From positions 16,536,288-16,600,287 of the forward strand of contig NC_092676.1 of assembly GCF_964355755.1 (NCBI RefSeq): a DNA stretch of 64,000 bases, given 5' to 3'. A model generated the notes under the pieces. The model was not told the DNA's origin. It saw only the letters and a program-made list of their open reading frames with translations, and searched no databases. Both the position numbers and the translations under genes were made by a program. This document shows, piece after piece, positions 12,587 through 23,112 of this stretch; the stretch's first letter is position 1, and each line of letters begins with the position of its first letter. Source of the DNA: Antedon mediterranea. Its lineage: Eukaryota > Echinodermata > Crinoidea > Comatulida > Antedonidae.

Positions 12587-12849
12587 CCACAAAACGTCAT
12601 TTATCTCATATACTGTAATATTTGCGGCAAACAGTACGTCTGGGAAACAAAAAAAAACACTCTCCGTAAGAGAATGACACAACACAGATCAGCTATCAAA
12701 ACATTAAAGCTTGATCAACCTGTAGCCGAACATTTTAATTTAGATGGTCACTCGATTGCAAATTTTGAGAGTTATTGCAATAGACCACGATGTCAAATGG
12801 AGCGACAAAACTCGCAAAGACAAAGAAAACCATTGGGAATTACAACTTA
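12587..12849 (+). pseudogene. Penelope-like element GIY-YIG endonuclease fragment
   Basis: The frame reads QNVIYLIYCNICGKQYV, followed after a gap by LRKRMTQHRSAIK and PVAEHFNLDGHS. This is the pattern of the GIY-YIG nuclease at the C-terminus of Penelope-like retroelements: a CxxC pair, a GKQYV block, and an HFN..GHS block. It lacks an upstream reverse transcriptase and a start codon, and ends at a stop near 12849. The longer open frame that overlaps and runs on to 13241 has no similarity that I recognise and is probably fortuitous. The family call is from memory of the motifs. Confidence 0.7.
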
Positions 12850-13970
12850 AATGGAAACTATCTAATTCTGCCTATGTAAAGTCTGTAATGAACAAGGTAA
12901 TTATAACCATTATGTTTGTTTCATGTAGGGAGGTAGTTAGTTTTTGGAGAAAATTTAAGTTGCTTTTACGCAAGTTAAAACTGCCAGATGTAGTCATTTC
13001 AACACGTACACTTATATTTATTGTCAACACAGAAACTGAAAACTTTCTAGTTAACCACTTAATAGTTATTGCTTCATTCACAATTTATAGATTTAGGCTG
13101 AAGCTTTACGAACATGTTTCGAAGCCTGACCTTTTCAATTGCTTTTTAAATGAGCTAGAATCACTGAATCGTGAACTACAATTGATTTGTTTTAGCCTAG
13201 ATATTCAACTAATCAATTATAAAGGCCTTTACTTTACGTGAAATACAATTTGTTTCAGTAATTGAACTAATTATTTATGCTATTTATTAATCATTTTATC
13301 AAATTTAGGTGCGATTCAACTGTAGGAGGCTAATTGAACTATTATTTATTCTATTTATTAATCTTTTAATCAAATTTAGGTGCGATTCAATGTTACTATA
13401 GGAGGCCTGGTAGGCCTACCAAGGAAACACCTGTACTGTTTATATTATCGATTATTTCTGTTGCTTGCTCTATTTATAATTATAAATGGTGTGTACTACG
13501 ACCGATATATAAGTAGGCTACGAAAGTTGTTATTTGATAATTTTGTTTCAAAATTAACAAGAAGCTGTTGTCATGATATATTGTGATATAAATGTTAAAG
13601 CACCGCTGACTGTCACCCACTTTGATAAACTATGCTTTTGGTCTCTTGGTACGGTCACGTTAGAGACTGTTACAGTGATTGATTACCCCTATTAACGGTT
13701 TCCTCCTGTGTGTAACGTTCAGATAATATATATATATATAGGCCTAATATGTATATTATACGTATACTGGGTCTTTACAATTATAATATTTGCATTAATA
13801 CCAATTGTTGTAATACCAATTGTTGTAAAGTTTTTACATCATTACAGGATAATTAATGTACATTTTGTTTACAAATAATTACATCTATTGAGTGACTTTT
13901 TCCCCTTTACTTTCCTATAACCACCGATTGCTGTCAAGTGTCCATACATCAACACTGACAGGGGACATAA
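12850..13970. other. Region without a recognisable gene
   Basis: A 45-60 bp block around CAAATTTAGGTGCGATTCAA is repeated imperfectly at about 13255-13325 and 13326-13395. A TA dinucleotide run lies near 13725-13740. Nothing with coding or RNA-gene support was found. Confidence 0.45.
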
Positions 13971-16018
13971 TCTATATATAAATTTACGTAAGGGCAAAAT
14001 TCGGTAAATCGCGCGTTATTTTCAGAATGTTTACTCGATGGTATATAAAGTTGGTTCATACTTTCGGTACTGATTTTAACCGCCTGATGTAACCCTGTTT
14101 ACTAATTAAATTAAGTTAGATAATTAGTTATTGACGATTAAAACGAATTTAGGTTCAACGATTTGCCCCAAATAGGGGTGTTTTCCGATCGTGGTATACA
14201 CTGTCTAATGGATGTACATCTTGAAAAATACCCGCCACAAAAATGCGAGGAGGCTTCGCATTTTCCTATCTCCTCCTACGATAATTGTTTTTAATAGCTG
14301 AAAACCGGTTGAACAGCTCGAGTACAGTATCATAATGTTGAAGACAGGCCGATTTTCTTAAAAAAATACTATTTTGATAGATTTAATATCCGTTTATACG
14401 AATTGATTTGCGATGAATGGAACATTCCAATCTCTCAGACTCCCAGTTTGTAGGTAAATGTATGAGCCCTTGGTTTAAAGTGGAGCTACACTCAGACTTT
14501 CTCAGCTTATATTATGTTTAAGTATGTTTAATTGAAAGTGATTACATAAAAAAAACAGGAAAAATACGGAAATATTTTCCAAAAACTCATTTCTAAAAAA
14601 TCGGTCAGAAAATAGTGTTTTTTAACAAATTACAGTTTTTCAGTAACTTAGGGGTTATTAGTTTACAATACGTCGCGAAACGCGTTACACTTCGCTGGTC
14701 AACGCATTGTGGAAATTTCTTTCCTTTGGTAAATTATGTGTCGAAAAATGGGGAATAAATTTTATACACACAATTAATAAATACGATTTGTTTAGGCCTA
14801 AGTAATATTTCCGATAAGAATGTCAGTATAATTTACATGTAACCTCATGATTTTCACTGTACAACAACAGCATTATAATCTTATCAGATTGCTTTTAACT
14901 TTAAGCTAGGTCTAGGCCTAGCTAAGCCGTCTGCTCAGCCTAGCTAGCCTTGAATTTTTGTCTAGAGGCCTATGTATTCATAGGCATGGTCGTTTCGCCC
15001 CATTTATCGTTCCTGGGTTTTCTCGCATATTAAGAATTGTGCAACACAAAATCCTATACAGAACAAGAGTAGTAAAGAATAGTAAAGCGATGTGCAAGCT
15101 TAGACCTGACTGAAAAGCAACTATTCAGGCACCCTATCATGGCCCATGGGTAGGCCAAGGTCGGGTAACAGCAAAAAAAACTTCACTGCTGTCAGCCTAG
15201 CCTAGCTAGAGTCTGAGGCCAAGCCACTCTAAGCAGCATCGGTACATACCTACACTCTAGTAGGCCTAGGCCTAGCTTTATTGAATATCAGGCCCGTAAC
15301 CAGGGGGGGATCGTACGATCCCCCCCGCTGAACAGCGAGTTCCGCTTGGCCTCCCACTTTTTTTTTGCTGGGCATACTAACACAACGCGACGATTGTTCA
15401 CTACAGGCCTAGTCAAGCCTTAATAAATTTAATTAATATATATATATATATTTTAACTAAAATATAAAAACCTAACACTAAAATTTACAAGATAAGTTCT
15501 ATTTGATAACTGCTGAACATCGTGGTTCTGGAGCTAGCGAGCTGTACACAGAGCATAGTTGTTGTTTGGTTGACATAACAGGGTATTCCCCTACACAGGT
15601 CTCCGCGTGCGTGTGTGACGTGCCCAGCCAGCTGCTTGATATAGAGAAAGCATGCAGCTCACACGGACGCAAGTGCAAGATGCAATGGTTGAGTGAATTC
15701 AGGGATCATCTTAATTCCATGGTTTTTTACCTAAACACCACATGATGGTGAATATGCCTGTTAAAGTCTCAATGATACGATCCCTAATGTACCATGTTGT
15801 TGCTAGGAGGCTTGAAAGGAGGAGGGATCTAGCCTAATTTCGGTCGGCAAGAGAATGCCGTCCTCTGACAATATAAGGTCGGCAATATTAAGGTCGGCAA
15901 TTGAAATTTGTGGGCTGGAAATTACACCAACAATATAGTTCATAAACAAAAGAGAATAGCTGGAAATACGATTTGCGGCCATAGGCATATAGAGAAAGAA
16001 ATTTCGAGGGTATGGTTC

Positions 16019-17295
16019 CAGTGGCGGATCTAGCGGGGGCGTATTTTTTTTTTTAATTAAATAGATTTTAAAAACACGTATCGTTTCGACGGTCATCAAT
16101 CACCGATGGTTTGCACATTTTCATAGTGAAAATAGTACGTCGGAGCACATCGTCAGCTTGATCGCATTCCACCAAGCATGTACGTCGACATCCTTTGTGT
16201 ACTATCAATCTCTAGCGTTACCAACGATCATTCACAGTTAAGTGTAAAAGGAGCAAGTTGATAAAAGCCACGTGGTGAGCTTGGTCGCGTTCCACTAAGC
16301 AGGTCGGCATCCTTTGTGATCGTCACTCCCGTATTGTAGAGTAGCGGTACCTCAGACGATCAATAGAGTTGATGAAGCCACATGGTCAGTCAGACGATCA
16401 ATAGAGTTGATGAAGCCACATGGTCAGTGCTACTATACTACGCGCCCATTTATTAAGTACAATAAAAACAAAGGCTAGGACTGTATATGCCTATGAAAAT
16501 TATCCCGTTAGGGCTAAATTTTATTAAAACGTATTACTATTAAAATATTAACAATGCTGCAGCATTTCATGACCCTTGTTGTTTTATTTGCTTTCCCGTC
16601 GATGATTCTCATAAACACATCGCGATGACATCATGACAAAAGAGGTGTTTTGTTTTTTTTCAAATCACTAAATATAATCTAATCGAGCCGGACCGCTAAT
16701 TTTTAAACGATCGTTATGCCGTGATTTTAATTGTCAAAAACATGACCGTCAGTCGATGGCTCGGAGTTTCGATAAATCTCGCGTCGCATGTGTTGCGTGG
16801 TGAAAACACTCTCAGCAAGTTTGCTTCATTAATATGCATGAGACTTTGTGACGACCCGCTTTAACGTGACGTCATTTTACTTTAGCTGCATGCGAAGTAT
16901 AGTGACCGCGATCGACCCGGCGCGCGTGTAAAAAAATAATACCGGCCTAGGCTAAGACAAGTTTATAATAATAACGGTGAAAAACATCGTCGCGTTGTAA
17001 AAATTTAGATGTAAAGTACAGGCAAGTTGTTAGCTTGCTTTTGGTACCCTAGGTAAGTATCAGCTGCATATTCCACATGTCGTAATTTGCGAGCTTTAGA
17101 GTGTTTGGTAAATGACATTATGAGATGTTTGTAAATCGTTTTAAACGACTTACAATGCGCTAGAACGCCAAAAATTTCCAGGGGCCGTCGGCCCCTGGAT
17201 CCCGACCGGGGGCCCTTGGCGGCCCCCTGGCCCCCAGCCAATGTTTGCTCGCAAAGCTACGCCACCCCTATTTCAATATCCTGGATCCGACCCTG
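16019..17295. mobile_element. Innermost TIR element (CAGTGGCGGATC ends)
   Basis: CAGTGGCGGATCTAG at 16019 pairs with CTGGATCCGACCCTG ending at 17295. The five bases GGTTC lie immediately outside both ends (16014-16018 and 17296-17300) and could be a target duplication. It contains a 38 bp tandem duplication and a G/C-rich block near 17180-17235 that resembles one in the element at 52323-53906. No transposase was seen. Confidence 0.55.
16353..16428 (+). repeat. 38 bp tandem duplication
   Basis: Two exact adjacent copies start CAGACGATCAATAGAGTTGA at 16353 and 16391. The identity implies a recent local duplication. Confidence 0.95.
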
Positions 17296-18286
17296 GGTTC
17301 CACTAAACAACTTAACGATCCACCCCGCCGTCAAACCTGGTTACGGCCCTGAATATATAGCCACATCTTTCTCAAATCTCGTTAAATTTGACATTTTAGT
17401 AATAGTCTCATAATCACATTATTACACTGTGAAACATAATAGGGTCAGATTCAGAATGTTTTAATATACTTTTCGCCCGTCAAAAATAACATCGCGACAA
17501 AATAGCAGATCGCCAGCTGCAGTAGTGTGATTGTGAAAAATGTCACGTGATCGTACTCCCTAGCAAAATAAAAAACCCAATTGGACCCGAACGGGGGAAA
17601 GTGTCTATTTACGCAAAATTGCGCAATGTATACGTGATAAAAATACCAGAAATAGAAAGATCTGGAAAAATTACATAAATATACATTTTACATTTTTTTT
17701 TTTGGTGAAGAAATGAATTTTTTAGGATTATTCAAATATACCCCCCTTTTGCATGTAAAAGAATAGGAAATTACAAGGTATCTCCCCCAAAACGCAAAAA
17801 GGCGTGATTTTCAAGAAAATCGTACTCATTGAAAAAAATTTCAAAAAAATATGAAGTATAAGGGATGATATTTTTAAATAATAGTTGAAATGTATGAAAT
17901 ATAGTAATTTTCTTGGTGGAGCTCCACTTTAACACAAGTAGGTGAATTTATGGGCACTTGGAGAATAAACTTAAAACTGAGATATAGTATTGCAATACTT
18001 TAACAATATTGTAAATACTGTACGTATTAGCCATTTTTGGTCGCCATTTGAATCGAAATTTTCTTACTGTGAATGTCTTTACTGTTAGATATATAAACAC
18101 ATATACAAAGAACATTTATTACTGTGACTGTGGGTAGGCTGTACTGCTGGATATATAAACACATAATATACAGATAAAAACTTTATTACTGACAGTTGCT
18201 TTTCACGTATCGTATTAATTAATAATTTTAAAAAATATAAACGTCGTAGTGGTGTATCGTTACATGTACTTTACTATTTCAACCGA

Positions 18287-18535
18287 CTATAACAGGGACA
18301 GATTGTTATTCACTAGCATCAGGATACCACCACCGCGTTTATCAGTATCTCTATCGCGTCGAAATAAAGTGTAATTAGAAACGGAAAGTTCAGAATCGAG
18401 CACGTTGCAGTTTAACCATGTTTCCGTAAGTGCGACAATATCCAAATTGCTCTGAATTAGGTGTGCATTCAGATCTGAGTTGTATACGTCCATTTTATTC
18501 TTCAGGCTACGTACGTTTTGATAGTATACCTTAAT
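18287..18535 (-). pseudogene. LINE endonuclease N-terminal fragment
   Basis: On the minus strand the frame begins VYYQNVRSLKNK, continues through LDIVALTETWL, and ends near RRDRDTDKRGGG. This is the standard start of the APE-type endonuclease of non-LTR retrotransposons. Only about 80 residues remain. It lies inside Helitron A at a place where the related copies have no such sequence, so it is a nested insertion or a captured fragment. Confidence 0.8.
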
Positions 18536-18730
18536 TGAAGATTTAAAAAGGGATTAAATCGTAAATGTTTTACTGTGTTTAGTGGTATATTATTGATAGG
18601 CCTATAAAACATTTAAATCAATATTTCGTTACTGAATGGATAAAGAATATATTGAACCATCTGTGGACACGACCTAGATCGTTCGCGAGCGAAGCGAGCG
18701 TACCATCTAATAATAATAATAATGCTATGA

Positions 18731-18810
18731 ATTATGATGTGAATGATGAAAGGTTATATTTTAAGCCACGTTGAAATATAACCTTTCATCATTCAACAAA
18801 TGCCATAATT
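18731..18810. repeat. Hairpin repeat, AATGATGAAAGGTTATAT stem
   Basis: AATGATGAAAGGTTATAT and ATATAACCTTTCATCATT form a stem around a short loop. The outer arms continue with ATTATG...CATAATTTG. The same family makes a longer hairpin at 56098-56268. It lies directly after a TAA run that follows Helitron A. Confidence 0.8.
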
Positions 18811-21099
18811 TGTACCATTACACAAATATAAAACATTTATTATTTGTTTTATAACATGTCTAAATAGATTCCTGTCATTTGAATCAGATTGAATAAAATG
18901 TGGGCCTAGGCCTAGACCTATATTCACATTGATTGAAAGAGTAACATTTGGTTTTCAATATTAATATTAAATAATAATCTATATATAAATTTACGTAAGG
19001 GCAAAATTCGGTAAATCGCGCGTTATTTTTAGAATGTTTACTCGATGGTATATAAAGTTGGTTCATACTTTCGGTACTGATTTTAACCGCCTGATGTAAC
19101 CCTGTTTACTAATTAAATTAAGTTAGATAATTAGTTATTGACGATTAAAACGAATTTAGGTTCAACGATTTGCCCCAAATAGGGGTGTTTTCCGATCGTG
19201 GTATACACTGTCTAATGGATGTCCATCTTGAAAAATGCCCGCCACAAAAATGCGAGGAGGCTTCGCATTTTCTTATCTCCTCCTACGATAATTGTTTTTA
19301 ATAGCTGAAAACCGGTTGAACAGCTCGAGTACAGTATCATAATGTTGAAGACAGGCCGATTTTCTTAAAAAAATACTATTTTGATAGATTTAATATACGT
19401 TTATGCAAATGTATTGATTTGAAGAGAATGGAACATTCCAATCTCTGTTCCACAAGTGTCTATTCCCTCAGGCGTCGTAAAGGCAAGTACTGTATTCTCA
19501 TAACAGAAATTCGATCCATTTTTTTTTCAATCTGTGCTGCAGAGGTTGGATATAGATTTTTTTTTAACGGATAATGAGCTAGCGTTTTCAGTCGCCGTAT
19601 ATTATGTACAAATCTTTATTATTGCAGTTAAACCACCCACGTGACATCATCACCCTTCCCTCACTGGCATGAGTAGCGTTGTAAAGCCAGTAGAGGATAG
19701 GCCTACGGTGCATCACATGCCCTAAACGCAGAACAACTTTTGTGGGTAGGGCCCGGGGTAGGGTTAGGAACCAACTTAAGTATGAATTGGCTCTTAGAAA
19801 CAATTGAAAACCATTAGGCCTACTAATTAAGTTGAGTTAGATGATTTAATATTTATTGACGATTAAATCGAATTTATGATTTGCCACGAATAGGGGTGGT
19901 TTTCACAAATTGTTTTACATTATATAAACATATTATACACGTCGTAGTGATGTATCGTTACATGTACTATACTATTTCAATCGACTAGGACGGTGATAGT
20001 TTCAACAAAGTATTACATCGCAATGTTTTACTGTGTTTAGTGGTATATTATTTGTAAAACATGAAAACAATTAATATTTCGTTACTACATGGATAAAGAA
20101 TATATTTAAAAATTGTTCCTCTTTGCACCCATCCTCTTTCCCATCCCTCAACCCTAATGTTACATACAAAACACAAATTAAGTTTGTTTAAATTTGACTT
20201 AAACAATTGGTCTCATTTTGTGACAAGTTTCTCTTTCGGAAGTAATTCCCAGGGTGCTAATTTTAGTTCAGTACATAAATCACAGTGTCTATTTATTCGT
20301 TCCTGTAAACGACATGTATTATTGTCCTGCGGTACGTACATTTGAAATCGCCAGTTTTTTAACGCTGAAATTATAGACAGGTTCCATTTCTCAAAAAACG
20401 GCCTAGAAAACGAATCAAGAAGCATTTTTGGGTAGAAGCTGGGATCCACTTGATTTAGGATATTTCGACCTCGCTGATTACGAATATGGCGGATCCCAAG
20501 CGAAATTCGGCCATCTAAGCTCTTAATTTGCATAATTAAAAATGGCGGCCATTTTTTATAATTACCCTATATCTCAAGAACCACTAGTCACAGATAATTA
20601 ATTTTGGTCTCAAAATGTTTTAAATATATGTTTTTATATTCACTTTAATGACACATTTTCTCAAAAAATGGATGCAAGTCTTATTTCTGACATTTTGACC
20701 TTTGACCTTTATTTATCGTATCTCAGTAACCAATAATCGGAGAGACACGAAATAGGGCTCAAATTGTTCAGAAACTATACATTCATATTTATTATAATGA
20801 AATATTTTTAAAAAAAATGGCCGATTCTACAACTATTGACTTTTGAACTATTAGTCAAATAAAATAATATAATAATAATATAACTTTGAAAATTGTGGTC
20901 TTATGATTTTTTTTTCTTTTTAAATTGTTTAAAACATGTGTGTTTCTATCCAGTCTAATGGCACATTTTGTACAAGAATGGCCGATAGTATGGTTATTGA
21001 CCCTTAAACTACAGCATAGGCCTACTGTATACTAAATATAATATAGCCTAATTGCATAACTATGAAATTATTTATACACAATAATAATTAGTAAAATTA

Positions 21100-21620
21100 T
21101 AAAATTCACTGCCATCAAATATGATGTGTTATGATTTATATAGATTTAAAAAAAATTTGAACACGCAAGTTACATTTGTTGAAATTGGAAATTTGAAATT
21201 ACCTGCCATCAATATGATGGAGTATGATTATAGATTTTTTTAAATGTGAACATGTCAACTACATTTGGAAATTACCTGCCATTAATATGATGGATTATGA
21301 TTATAGATTTAAAAAAGAATTTGAACACGTAAGCTACATTTGAAAATTACCTGCCATCAATATGATGGATTATGATTATAGATTTAAAAAAGAATTTGAA
21401 CACATCAGCTACATTTGGAAATTTGGAAATTACCTGCCATCAATATGATGGATTATGATTGTATAGTACCTGCCATCAATATGATGGATTATGATTATAG
21501 ACTTAAAAAAGAATTTGAACACGTAAGCTACATTTGAAAATTATCTGCCATCAATATGATGGATTATGATTGTATAGATTTAAAAGAAAATGTGAACACG
21601 TAAGCTACATTTGGAATGAA
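21100..21620. repeat. Tandem repeat with CCATCAATATGATGG core (left arm)
   Basis: Units of roughly 75-85 bp repeat ACCTGCCATCAATATGATGG, ATTATGATTATAG and TTTGAACACGTAAGCTACAT. The same units occur inverted at about 23140-23660. CCATCAATATGATGG is itself a short dyad. Confidence 0.85.
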
Positions 21621-22735
21621 CATGTTAAGGGCATCAGTTTAAGATCATTCATGCAAAGGTTTCCGTCATCTTTAGCGTTGTTACAGCGGCATAAAGCTGT
21701 ACATGGTAGTTTTGACTTCTTGCACCTACATCTATTGGTTATGCATCGTGTCTTGCATCCACAATAAATCATCTCTAACGAAGCAGTAGGAATACCTTCA
21801 TTTTTCAGAAGCACTGGTTGAAGTTTACCATTAGATAGCTCCAAACCAAAATCGGTTGGTGATGGCAAATGCTGGATTTGTGATACAGCTTTTTTCCATA
21901 CGAGTGCTTGGAAGTGTGCTCTTTTTATATGTTGGTGCACTGCATCGCTTGTTGGAAGTAATGCCTCTGGTTTTTTTTTTTTTTTTTAAAGCCTAACTTC
22001 ATTGGTACTTTTAACTTGACCAAAACCGTAAACGTAGCAAATGAATCTTTCCGATTTCATAATAACTTGGTCACTGATAGGGTTTCTCCCAGGTCTTTAA
22101 TTAGTTCATCATTTTTTCTTAATACTTCCCATGCCGATGCCTTTGATTGACCACTTAGATATGAACAGGGAAGAGTTAAATTACTGTATGTATGTATTAA
22201 TGTAATTTAACTCTTCCCTGGATATGAGGTAGTATCGCATCCACTAATAGTGTGGAATGGAATCAGTGCTTTTGCATAACCCTCGGGCAAGGCTTGAAAA
22301 ATGTCTTTTATAGATACTTTCTTTTTTTGGATGTCCCTGTCATCATCCATTTGGATACCATGCTTTGGTAGTGAGACACTAGAATCACTAGTACGTCTGT
22401 ATCTCTAGAAGCAACTACAACTGTGTCGTAGCGGACATTGGCAGCATGACAAGTCTCGTGTCCAATTCTTCATGATCTGCGACCAGAGACAACGTATTCG
22501 TGTAGACTTTTGATGATTTAACAACTGATTCTTTCATAAATCCACCAGCTGTGACAATTTCTTTGTCTATAGGAGCTTGACGAATCAACTCCTCTGATAG
22601 AAATCGTGCCAGATCTGCTTTATTATCTTGTAATGCCAAAAAGTTTGACCAGCAATTTGGCAGCGGTATTTCACCACTTTCTATAATTCGACGAATTGGT
22701 CTCTGTGTTTTGGTTCATCTTTGTCTAGTGGTGTC
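21605..22735 (-). pseudogene. Transposon-type CXC protein, C-terminal part, interrupted
   Basis: Read on the minus strand from about 22735, the pieces are: RRIIESGEIPLPN, ALQDNKADLARFLSEEL, ADHEELDTRL, KDIFQALPEGYAKA, FHTISGCDTTSY, then (after a 55 bp insertion) LSGQSKASAWEVL, LPTSDAVHQHIKRAHFQ, and a cysteine-rich end with CGCKTRC, CRCKKSKLPC and LCRC. I recognise this combination (HEE-DTR, GCDTTS, CXC tail) from multicopy uncharacterised proteins in marine invertebrates, but cannot name the transposon class. Frameshifts and the insertion make it non-functional. The CXC end is intact here and broken in the right arm. Confidence 0.72.
22166..22220. mobile_element. 55 bp miniature TIR element
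   Basis: CAGGGAAGAGTTAAATTAC and GTAATTTAACTCTTCCCTG form near-complete inverted repeats around a 17 bp centre. The flanks are GATATGAA and GATATGAG (seven of eight identical), as expected of a hAT-type 8 bp duplication. Removing the element and one flank copy joins the host reading frame through SCDTTSY-type and LSGQSK-type motifs without a shift, which shows that it interrupted a once-open frame. Confidence 0.8.
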
Positions 22736-22765
22736 CTTTATCGACAGTTTTAAGTTAGGCATGCC

Positions 22766-23112
22766 ATGTTAAAAAAAAACCCAGAGGCATTACCTCCAAC
22801 AAGCGATGCAGCGCACCAGCATATAAAAAGAGCACACTTCCAAGCACTCGTATTGAAAAAAGCTGTATCGCCAATCCAGCATTTGCCATCACCAACAGAT
22901 TTTGGTTGGGAGCTATCTAATGGTAAACTTCAACCAGTGCTTCTGAAAAATGAAGCTATTCCTACTGCTTCGTTAGAGATGATTTATTGTGGATGCAAGA
23001 CACGATGCATAACCATATAGATGTAGGTGGAAGAAGTCAAAACTACCATGTACAGCTTTATGCTGCTGTGACAACGCTAACAAAGTTGACGGAAACCTTT
23101 GCATGAATGATC
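22766..23112 (+). pseudogene. Second, inverted copy of the CXC protein tail, broken
   Basis: The plus-strand frame holds EALPPTSDAAHQHIKRAHFQ, then SPTDFGWELSNGKLQPVLL and MIYCGCKTRCIT. It then meets a stop where the left-arm copy continues into its CRCKKSK segment. The remainder of the cysteine-rich end is present downstream in another frame. It is the right-arm partner of 21605-21960. Confidence 0.8.

Larger units (their letters stand above)
15289..17351. mobile_element. Nested TIR element with CAGGCCCGTAACCAGG ends
   Basis: CAGGCCCGTAACCAGG at 15289 is mirrored by CCTGGTTACGGCCCTG at 17336-17351 with one mismatch. CAGG...CCTG ends of this sort are common in hAT-like non-autonomous elements. 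No clean 8 bp duplication is seen (only AATAT is shared), so the class is tentative. Just inside the left end is a palindrome of six G, ATCGTACGAT and six C. Confidence 0.65.
14479..17928. mobile_element. 3.45 kb TTAA-flanked TIR element inside Helitron A
   Basis: The ends are AGTGGAGCTACAC at 14479 and GTGGAGCTCCACT ending at 17928. TTAA lies on both sides (14475-14478 and 17929-17932). The related Helitron at 43493-44802 has the uninterrupted site, near 44310 on the opposite strand, with a single TTAA. This gives a direct empty-site comparison. TTAA duplication is typical of piggyBac-type transposition, but no transposase was found. At least two further TIR elements sit inside. Confidence 0.82.
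13971..18710 (+). mobile_element. Helitron-family element, copy A, with nested insertions
   Basis: The 5' end is A|TCTATATATAAATTTACG at 13970/13971. The 3' end has the hairpin core GCGAGCGAAGCGAGC followed by GTACCATCTAA at 18710 and then T. A 5' TC, a 3' hairpin a few bases before CTRR, insertion between A and T, and no target duplication are Helitron hallmarks. Removing the 3.45 kb TTAA element at 14479-17928 leaves about 1.29 kb, close to the 1310 bp intact copy at 43493-44802. No Rep/helicase frame is present, so it is non-autonomous. Confidence 0.85.

Noticed and set aside
12744-13241. 165-codon open frame
   Set aside because: It overlaps the GIY-YIG remnant in another frame and shows no recognisable motif. 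It is probably fortuitous in AT-rich DNA.
15503-15745. 80-codon open frame with several cysteines
   Set aside because: It lies inside a nested transposon and no family was recognised. The cysteine spacing fits no domain that I know.
18731-18810. microRNA precursor
   Set aside because: The hairpin belongs to a repeated family with longer copies elsewhere, so a MITE origin is more likely without small-RNA data.
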